Shown: positions 6,481-12,345 of the stretch, in pieces
Numbering within the stretch: position 1 is the first letter of the stretch
Layout of the letters: every line of letters begins with the position of its first letter
Source: an uncultured Micrococcales bacterium
Lineage (GTDB): Bacteria > Actinomycetota > Actinomycetes > Actinomycetales > Microbacteriaceae
Direction: 5' to 3'
Assembly (NCBI GenBank): GCA_903927775.1
Contig: CAIYOE010000009.1
Location: 1 to 12,345 of the forward strand
Length of the DNA: 12,345 nt
Position numbers and translations under genes: made by a program
The notes under the pieces: model-generated
What the model saw: the letters and a program-made list of their open reading frames with translations, nothing else
Databases searched by the model: none
Told to the model about the DNA's origin: nothing

Positions 6481-9159
6481 TTGTCCAACGTAAACAGTTT
6501 CGGTTCGTCCGATGTCCTAAAAGTGGGGGACAAGTCCTACCGCTATTTCAACTTGAATTCGGTAGACGCAAAGACCCTGCCATTCAGCCTCAAGGTCTTG
6601 CTAGAGAACCTTCTGCGCACCGAGGACGGTGCCAACATCACCAAGGATCATGTAAACGCGATCGTCAATTGGGATCCGAGTGTCGAGCCTGACACCGAGA
6701 TTCAGTTCACCCCAGCTCGCGTAATCATGCAGGACTTCACAGGAGTACCTTGCATCGTAGACCTAGCGACCATGCGTGAGGCCGTTGCCGAGCTTGGCGG
6801 AGACCCAAAGCGAATCAACCCGCTGGCTCCTGCCGAGATGGTTATCGACCACTCAGTTGTAATCGACGTTGCTGGCTCAGCTGATGCATTTGAGAAGAAC
6901 GTTGAATTCGAATACGCGCGAAACGGCGAGCGTTACCAGTTCCTGCGCTGGGGCCAAACCGCTTTCAACGACTTCAAGGTTGTCCCTCCTGGCACCGGCA
7001 TCGTGCACCAGGTGAACATCGAGTACCTTGCCCGAACCGTCATGACCCGCGAGGTCAACGGCGAGCTTCAGGCCTACCCTGATTCCTGTGTGGGAACCGA
7101 TAGCCACACCACCATGGTCAACGGTCTCGGCGTCCTTGGATGGGGTGTTGGCGGCATCGAGGCCGAGGCAGCCATGCTTGGTCAGCCAGTATCAATGCTG
7201 ATTCCAAAAGTTGTCGGCTTCAAGTTGGTCGGCAGTATCCCTATGGGCGTTACCGCTACCGATGTGGTTTTGACCATTACCGACCTGCTTCGGAAGCACG
7301 GTGTAGTGGGCAAGTTTGTTGAGTTCTATGGCGAGGGCGTGACCTCGGTGCCGCTGGCCAACCGCGCCACAATCGGTAACATGAGCCCTGAGTTTGGTTC
7401 AACCTGTGCAATCTTCCCGATCGATCAGGTCACCCTGGATTACCTCAAGGTAACCGGTCGCAGCCAGGAGCAGATCGAACTTGTAGAGGCTTACACCAAG
7501 GCACAGGGTCTTTGGCACGACCCAAGCATTGAGCCACGCTTCTCTGAGTATCTAGAGCTAGACCTAAGCACCGTAGTACCAAGCATCGCTGGACCAAAGC
7601 GCCCACAGGACCGCATTGAACTCAGCGACGCCAAGGAGGCCTTCACTAAGGTCCTCCCGACCTACAGCGCGCAGGCTTCTAAGCCAACCGCGGTGGCCGG
7701 ATCCGACTATACGATCGACAACGGTTACGTGACTATTGCCTCGATCACTTCTTGCACCAACACCTCAAACCCATCGGTGATGTTGGCTGCTGGTTTGTTG
7801 GCACAAAAAGCAGTCGCCAAGGGTCTAAAGGCCAAGCCATGGGTAAAGACCTCGTTGGCGCCTGGATCCAAGGTAGTTACCGAGTACTATCACAAGGCCG
7901 GTCTAACCGACTCGCTAGACGCACTCGGCTTCCAGCTCGTTGGCTACGGTTGCGCAACCTGTATCGGTAACTCTGGCCCTCTAGAAGCTGAAATCACCGA
8001 TGCAATCAACCAGAACGACCTTGCTGTCACCGCGGTTCTATCCGGCAACCGTAACTTCGAAGGACGCATCAACCCTGATGTGAAGATGAACTACTTGGCT
8101 TCGCCTCCGCTGGTAATTGCCTACGCGCTGGCTGGAACCATGGACTTCGATTTCGAGAACGACGCACTTGGTCAGGACAACGACGGTAACGATGTTTTCC
8201 TGAAGGATATCTGGCCAAGTGCCGAAGAAGTTCAGAAGACCATCGATGAGTCCATTAACAGCGACATGTTCAAGACTCAGTACGCGGGCGTTTTCGAAGG
8301 AGACGCACGCTGGAAGGCCCTACCAACTCCTGAAGGCGCAACTTTCACCTGGGATGAGAATTCGACCTATGTGCGAAAGGCGCCTTACTTCGATGGCATG
8401 AAGAAGACACCCGATGCCGTTACCGACATTACTGGTGCGCGTGTTTTGGCAAAGCTGGGCGACTCTGTCACCACCGACCACATCAGCCCTGCCGGTTCCA
8501 TCAAGGCGGACTCGCCTGCGGGTAAGTATCTTGCCGACAATGGTGTTTCGCGTGTCGACTTCAACTCCTACGGTTCACGCCGCGGAAACCACGAGGTCAT
8601 GATTCGCGGTACTTTTGCGAACATTCGCCTACGCAACCAGTTGCTAGACAACGTAGAAGGTGGTTACACCCGCGACTTCACCCAGGCAGATGCTCCTCAG
8701 GCGTTCATCTACGACGCCTCCGCAAACTACCAGGAGCAGGGAATTGGCCTAGTAATCCTCGGTGGCAAGGAATACGGTTCCGGATCATCTCGAGACTGGG
8801 CGGCCAAGGGCACTCGGCTACTAGGCGTTCGCGCTGTCATCGTTGAGTCCTTTGAACGCATTCACCGAAGCAACCTGATCGGTATGGGTGTGATTCCTCT
8901 TCAGTTCCCAGCAGGGCAGAGTGCGGATTCTCTAGGCCTAGATGGCACCGAAGTCTTCGACATCGCTGGAATAGAGGCATTGAATCACGGCGTCACCCCA
9001 AAGACTGTTCGCGTAACAGCTTCGCCAAGCGCTCACTCGCCGGCAGGCAAGTCGGTTGTTGAGTTCGACGCAGTTGTACGCATCGACACCCCGGGAGAAG
9101 CAGACTACTACCGAAACGGTGGCATCTTGCAGTACGTACTCCGAAGCCTGGTTGCCTAG
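6481..9159 (+). CDS. acnA: Aconitate hydratase A (aconitase)
   Basis: Cytoplasmic TCA-cycle enzyme that interconverts citrate and isocitrate through cis-aconitate using a [4Fe-4S] cluster. At 892 residues it has the usual AcnA/IRP1-type length. The three cluster ligands are Cys425 ([12 protein letters not shown]), Cys491 and Cys494 ([13 protein letters not shown]). Other family blocks are [14 protein letters not shown] (83-96), [16 protein letters not shown] (202-217) and, in the C-terminal swivel domain, [15 protein letters not shown] (661-675), [16 protein letters not shown] (from about 697) and [17 protein letters not shown] (761-777). The start is TTG, chosen because a good ribosome site precedes it and [20 protein letters not shown] matches the family N-terminus. 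No acnR-type regulator follows, unlike in Corynebacterium; dxs comes after 34 bases. AcnA-type aconitases can also bind mRNA when the cluster is lost, but the sequence cannot show whether this one does. Confidence 0.98.
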   Translation: MSNVNSFGSSDVLKVGDKSYRYFNLNSVDAKTLPFSLKVLLENLLRTEDGANITKDHVNAIVNWDPSVEPDTEIQFTPARVIMQDFTGVPCIVDLATMREAVAELGGDPKRINPLAPAEMVIDHSVVIDVAGSADAFEKNVEFEYARNGERYQFLRWGQTAFNDFKVVPPGTGIVHQVNIEYLARTVMTREVNGELQAYPDSCVGTDSHTTMVNGLGVLGWGVGGIEAEAAMLGQPVSMLIPKVVGFKLVGSIPMGVTATDVVLTITDLLRKHGVVGKFVEFYGEGVTSVPLANRATIGNMSPEFGSTCAIFPIDQVTLDYLKVTGRSQEQIELVEAYTKAQGLWHDPSIEPRFSEYLELDLSTVVPSIAGPKRPQDRIELSDAKEAFTKVLPTYSAQASKPTAVAGSDYTIDNGYVTIASITSCTNTSNPSVMLAAGLLAQKAVAKGLKAKPWVKTSLAPGSKVVTEYYHKAGLTDSLDALGFQLVGYGCATCIGNSGPLEAEITDAINQNDLAVTAVLSGNRNFEGRINPDVKMNYLASPPLVIAYALAGTMDFDFENDALGQDNDGNDVFLKDIWPSAEEVQKTIDESINSDMFKTQYAGVFEGDARWKALPTPEGATFTWDENSTYVRKAPYFDGMKKTPDAVTDITGARVLAKLGDSVTTDHISPAGSIKADSPAGKYLADNGVSRVDFNSYGSRRGNHEVMIRGTFANIRLRNQLLDNVEGGYTRDFTQADAPQAFIYDASANYQEQGIGLVILGGKEYGSGSSRDWAAKGTRLLGVRAVIVESFERIHRSNLIGMGVIPLQFPAGQSADSLGLDGTEVFDIAGIEALNHGVTPKTVRVTASPSAHSPAGKSVVEFDAVVRIDTPGEADYYRNGGILQYVLRSLVA

Positions 9160-9193
9160 GAATAACGGAATCAACGCTTTGGTTGAGTCATCC

Positions 9194-11122
9194 ATGGAAC
9201 TCCTGCACAAGATAAAGAATCCGCGAGACCTTGACAAGCTCTCGCCGCTGGAACTCAAGCAGTTGTGCTCCGAGATTCGTGAGTTTTTGATTACCGAGGT
9301 AGCGCGCTCCGGCGGCCACCTGGGCCCAAACCTTGGCGTGGTTGAGACCACGGTCGCTATTCACAGGGTTTTCAACTCACCTCAAGACCCCATTATCTTC
9401 GACACTGGGCACCAGTCCTATGTGCACAAGTTGCTAACCGGACGCCAGGATTTCAGTACCTTGCGAACCAAGGCTGGTTTAGCTGGCTATCCGCAGCGTT
9501 CGGAATCAGTTCACGACGTTGTTGAAAGTTCACACGCTTCGTCGTCGCTGAGTTGGGCAGACGGCATTGCCAAGTCTTTCAAGGCCACAAACCAGACCGA
9601 TCGATATGTCGTTGCTGTTGTTGGAGACGGCGCTCTTACCGGTGGAATGACTTGGGAAGCGCTCAATAACATCAGCCACGACAACGATCGCAAACTTGTG
9701 ATCGTGGTCAACGACAACGGTCGTTCCTATGCCCCGACCATCGGTGGTCTGGCTAGGTACCTCAACGCTGTTCGAACCGAGAAGATGTACACCCGCGCTT
9801 ATCGGGCCAGTCGACAGTTTTTTGAGAGTTTCGGACTGGTCGGCAAGTTGGCTTACTCAGCCGCTAGGGGGGCAGGCAAGGGCCTCTTAGGCGCATTCTC
9901 GCCAGTTGGTCTTTTCCCAAACCTAGACATAAAGTACATCGGCCCCGTAAATGGTCACGACCTAGAGGCCATGGAAGCGGCTCTTCGTCAAGCCCGAAAA
10001 TACTCTGGTCCGGTTATCGTCCATGCGATTACCCAAAAGGGTAAGGGTTACGACCCGGCAATGCTCAACGACGAAGATCAGTTCCATGCCGTGGGCCAGA
10101 TTGACCGCACGACCGGGGTCTCCCTAGAAGACAAATCTAGGGCAAGCTGGACGTCTGTCTTCAGCAAAGAGATAGTCAGCATTGCGGATCGGCGCAGCGA
10201 TGTGGTGGGCATCACCGCGGCCATGTTGCACCCGGTGGGGTTGGCAGAGTTTGCTTCCAAGTACCCAAAGCGAGTTTTCGACGTGGGAATAGCGGAGCAG
10301 CATGCGGTAACTTCTGCGGCAGGAATGGCGTTTGGCGGACTGCATCCGGTTGTAGCCGTCTACGCCACCTTCATGAACCGAGCCTTCGATCAGGTGCTCA
10401 TGGACGTTGCACTACACAAGGCCGGAGTTACCTTTGTTCTTGACCGTGCTGGTGTAACTGGCCCAGACGGGGCTAGTCACCACGGAATGTGGGATCTTGC
10501 CCTGTTCCAGGTTGTTCCAGGGATGCGCATCGCTTCACCACGAGACGCAGAGCGACTTCGCGAGGAACTAAACGAGGCGGTTGCCGTCAGCGATGCCCCT
10601 ACTCTCATACGATTCTCCAAGGGCGCTGCGAACTCCGAAATCAAGGAGCTAAGACGCACCAAGGACGGCGTTGATGTTCTATTCGAAGCTGGCAACAAAG
10701 ATGTTCTTCTGGTGAGTGTTGGCGCCATGGCTACAACAGCATTAGAAGTCGCGAGGCTGCTTGAGTCGCAGGGTATTGGCTCCACAGTTATTGACCCTCG
10801 GTGGGTGGTTCCGGTGCCTCAGAGTGTTTTGGAGATGTCTGCGGCTCACCGACTCGTGGTAACCATCGAAGACGGTGTAAAGGTTGGTGGTGTTGGTACT
10901 CGAGTTCGTCAGGATCTCCGTGCCGCACAAATCGACACTGCTCTAACCGAAATTGGTTTGCCAGACGAATTCCTGGAGCACGCCTCCAGAAACGAGATTC
11001 TGGAGCGGGTAGGCCTTACTGCTCAAGCGATCGCAAGAGACATTGTTGCCCAGGTTGTCGGATCTAGAATTCCTCACGCGAGGGCATTGGCTGAAACTAC
11101 CGAGACCAACGTAAAGATTTAG
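9194..11122 (+). CDS. dxs: 1-deoxy-D-xylulose-5-phosphate synthase
   Basis: First enzyme of the MEP pathway for isoprenoid precursors. It condenses pyruvate and glyceraldehyde 3-phosphate with thiamine diphosphate and Mg2+. The 642-residue protein shows His42 in GGHLGPNLG, DTGHQSYVHKLLTGR (70-84), the thiamine diphosphate motif GDGALTGGMTWEALNN (144-159) ending at VVNDN (171-175), and the catalytic Glu368 in DVGIAEQHAV. The transketolase C-terminal domain closes the protein (TIEDGVKVGGVG region). The ATG at 9194 is chosen because MELLHKIKNPRDL aligns with the family N-terminus. It lacks a ribosome site, however, and an in-frame TTG at 9179, 8 bases after GGAA, would add five residues. The frame is open further left inside acnA, which is not counted. 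It is probably co-transcribed with acnA, and its stop overlaps that of the convergent exonuclease gene. Confidence 0.97.
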   Translation: MELLHKIKNPRDLDKLSPLELKQLCSEIREFLITEVARSGGHLGPNLGVVETTVAIHRVFNSPQDPIIFDTGHQSYVHKLLTGRQDFSTLRTKAGLAGYPQRSESVHDVVESSHASSSLSWADGIAKSFKATNQTDRYVVAVVGDGALTGGMTWEALNNISHDNDRKLVIVVNDNGRSYAPTIGGLARYLNAVRTEKMYTRAYRASRQFFESFGLVGKLAYSAARGAGKGLLGAFSPVGLFPNLDIKYIGPVNGHDLEAMEAALRQARKYSGPVIVHAITQKGKGYDPAMLNDEDQFHAVGQIDRTTGVSLEDKSRASWTSVFSKEIVSIADRRSDVVGITAAMLHPVGLAEFASKYPKRVFDVGIAEQHAVTSAAGMAFGGLHPVVAVYATFMNRAFDQVLMDVALHKAGVTFVLDRAGVTGPDGASHHGMWDLALFQVVPGMRIASPRDAERLREELNEAVAVSDAPTLIRFSKGAANSEIKELRRTKDGVDVLFEAGNKDVLLVSVGAMATTALEVARLLESQGIGSTVIDPRWVVPVPQSVLEMSAAHRLVVTIEDGVKVGGVGTRVRQDLRAAQIDTALTEIGLPDEFLEHASRNEILERVGLTAQAIARDIVAQVVGSRIPHARALAETTETNVKI

Positions 11123-12345
11123 TCTGCTACCTGCGCTGGTTCGGTGGTCGTTGGTGCTTCATTAGCCATCAAGGCTTCCGCGAATGGTGCGGAGCATGTT
11201 TGCGCCTGCCAGATTCTTGCTCCCGAACTTAGAAGTGCTTCATAGATTGCTTCCGACGAAATTTCGGCTGGTGGTAACCAAGCCAACTGACGAAGGTAGT
11301 CGGGAGTAAGGATGTTTTCTGGCGGAATGTTCATAGCTTGACTCAGTATGGTCATTGACGGCTTAAGTTTTGCCAGTCGAGCCTCGGCCTCCGGAAAGCG
11401 GTTCGCCCAAGACCTGTGGTTGGGAATCCCTGTGTTCGGAAGCTTAACCGGTGGTAGATCTAGGCTGTTTACGCCTTGCTCTAGTGCCTTCCACCAGGTG
11501 TCAAGGTATGTTCGGCTGGCTCGTCCATGGAAATCTTTGCGCGCAGCCAGCTCGCTACGGCTTTTTGGTGTGTCCTTTGCAACTGCCACGATGGAGGCGT
11601 CGGGTATTAATCTGCCTGGCGAAACGTCTAGTTTTTGAGCCAGAGCCTCGCGCGCTGTCCAAATATCACGGGCAATCGCGAGTCGTTTGGAGTCCTTGAC
11701 TTCGTGAAGTCCGTTTAAGCCACGCCAGCGATCAATCTTGGGCCCTTTCGGAGCAAAATCCAAAAGGTGTGCGAATTCTTGTCTAGCGAACTCGGTTTTA
11801 CCCTGCTCTTCTAGAGCTGTAGCAACCGCATCCATAAGTTCCACTAAAACGTCGACGTCCAGTGCCGCGTAATTAAGCCAGTCGTCAAGCATTGGCCTGG
11901 TACTCCAGTCAACAGCGGAGTGTTCCTTTGCCAAACGGTATCCCAGTTGGCTTTCACACATGGCACCGAGGCCGACTCGAGGGAAGCCGGCGATACGACC
12001 ACCCAGTTCAGTGTCAAAAAGCGCCGTGGGCTTTAGGCCAAGCTCTGCTAGGCAGGCCAGGTCTTGTGTTGCGGCGTGAAGAATCCAAGTGTCCGTTGCT
12101 AAAAGTTCAGCGAGGCCTCGAAATGGTTCGATTGAAACTTCTGGTGCAATAGCAAATGGGTCAATCAGGTAGATGGCTGAATCGCCGCGTGTGACCTGAA
12201 CTAGGTATGCCCGCGCCGAATACTTGAAGCCGCTTGCTCTTTCCGCATCCAACGCGAACGGTCCTCTATTGCTTGCCAGTTCGGCTACTGCGGAATTGAG
12301 TCCCTCTTGGTCCTCAACCAATACGACTCTGGTATTTCGCGGTGC
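11119..12345 (-). CDS. rnd: HRDC-domain ribonuclease D-like 3'-5' exonuclease, 5' end beyond right edge
   Basis: A DEDD-family 3'-5' exonuclease related to RNase D, which trims the 3' ends of tRNA and other small RNAs. 408 codons are visible and the frame is open to the edge. Numbering from the TTG at 12321, the catalytic residues are Asp25 and Glu27 (ALDAERASG), Asp87 (HAATQDLACL), and Tyr151/Asp155 (NYAALDVDVLVEL), giving the DEDDy pattern. An HRDC nucleic-acid-binding domain spans about 200-275 (WRGLNGLHEV to GRLIPDASIVAVAK). A C-terminal segment of about 120 residues ends in a threonine- and alanine-rich tail. The TTG at 12321 could be a start, but relatives have a longer N-terminus and eight more open codons precede it, so the true start probably lies outside. 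It converges on dxs, as in M. tuberculosis (Rv2681/Rv2682c, from memory). Confidence 0.92.
   Translation of the reverse strand, partial: APRNTRVVLVEDQEGLNSAVAELASNRGPFALDAERASGFKYSARAYLVQVTRGDSAIYLIDPFAIAPEVSIEPFRGLAELLATDTWILHAATQDLACLAELGLKPTALFDTELGGRIAGFPRVGLGAMCESQLGYRLAKEHSAVDWSTRPMLDDWLNYAALDVDVLVELMDAVATALEEQGKTEFARQEFAHLLDFAPKGPKIDRWRGLNGLHEVKDSKRLAIARDIWTAREALAQKLDVSPGRLIPDASIVAVAKDTPKSRSELAARKDFHGRASRTYLDTWWKALEQGVNSLDLPPVKLPNTGIPNHRSWANRFPEAEARLAKLKPSMTILSQAMNIPPENILTPDYLRQLAWLPPAEISSEAIYEALLSSGARIWQAQTCSAPFAEALMANEAPTTTEPAQVAD

Noticed and set aside
9170..9172. ATC codon with AGGAA 7 bases upstream as a non-canonical dxs start
   Set aside because: ATC initiation is extremely rare, and the protein family supports the downstream ATG; kept only as part of the start ambiguity.
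9056..9193. 46-codon upstream extension of dxs overlapping the end of acnA
   Set aside because: The acnA frame is the conserved one here, and the extension has no similarity to DXS; the enzyme begins at MELLHKI.
8938..9351. 137-codon minus-strand open frame across the acnA/dxs junction
   Set aside because: It is antisense to two certain genes and its translation has no recognisable domain.
1..12345. Search for tRNA/rRNA genes, CRISPR arrays, insertion sequences, phage genes or toxin-antitoxin pairs
   Set aside because: No cloverleaf-like sequences, spaced repeats, transposase motifs or small paired genes were seen; coding sequence of known families covers almost the whole window.

Overview
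The window is a compact chromosomal housekeeping segment from an actinobacterium. The gene content is diagnostic: SepH, DUF4193, DUF3093, DUF3710 and DUF3159 are families known essentially only from Actinobacteria, and the ParC-type topoisomerase subunit is of the actinobacterial kind. The moderate GC (a little over half by eye), TTG/GTG starts, very short or overlapping gene junctions and absence of mobile DNA fit a streamlined member of the Microbacteriaceae, such as a freshwater or marine 'Luna'-type lineage. The family-level assignment is inference; the phylum-level one is firm.

Layout from left to right: the 5' two thirds of parC (minus, running off the left edge); divergently, a metal-dependent phosphodiesterase/alkaline-phosphatase-superfamily protein (plus); convergent with it, sepH (minus); a 193-base divergent promoter region; a small zinc-ribbon-like DUF4193 protein (plus); DUF3093 membrane protein (minus); then a plus-strand run of dut, DUF3710, DUF3159, acnA and dxs; finally an HRDC-domain RNase D-like exonuclease (minus), converging on dxs and running off the right edge.

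Functionally the genes cover DNA topology (parC), cell division (sepH, an FtsZ regulator), dUTP removal (dut), the TCA cycle (acnA), isoprenoid precursor synthesis by the MEP pathway (dxs) and RNA processing (RNase D). Four proteins around dut (DUF4193, DUF3093, DUF3710, DUF3159) have no established function although their neighbourhood is conserved across the phylum; in Mycobacterium tuberculosis the same block lies around Rv2693c-Rv2699c, with dxs and RNase D (Rv2682c/Rv2681) close by (from memory).

There are no RNA genes, insertion sequences, CRISPR arrays or long repeats that I can see, and no stretch over 200 bases lacks a gene. I did not find a clearly new system. The points most worth a second look are the uncharacterised module around dut, the tight packing (two convergent gene pairs ending in the same shared TTAG tetramer, divergent starts 23 and 30 bases apart, no visible intrinsic terminators), and the apparent loss of genes usually found between DUF3159 and acnA.
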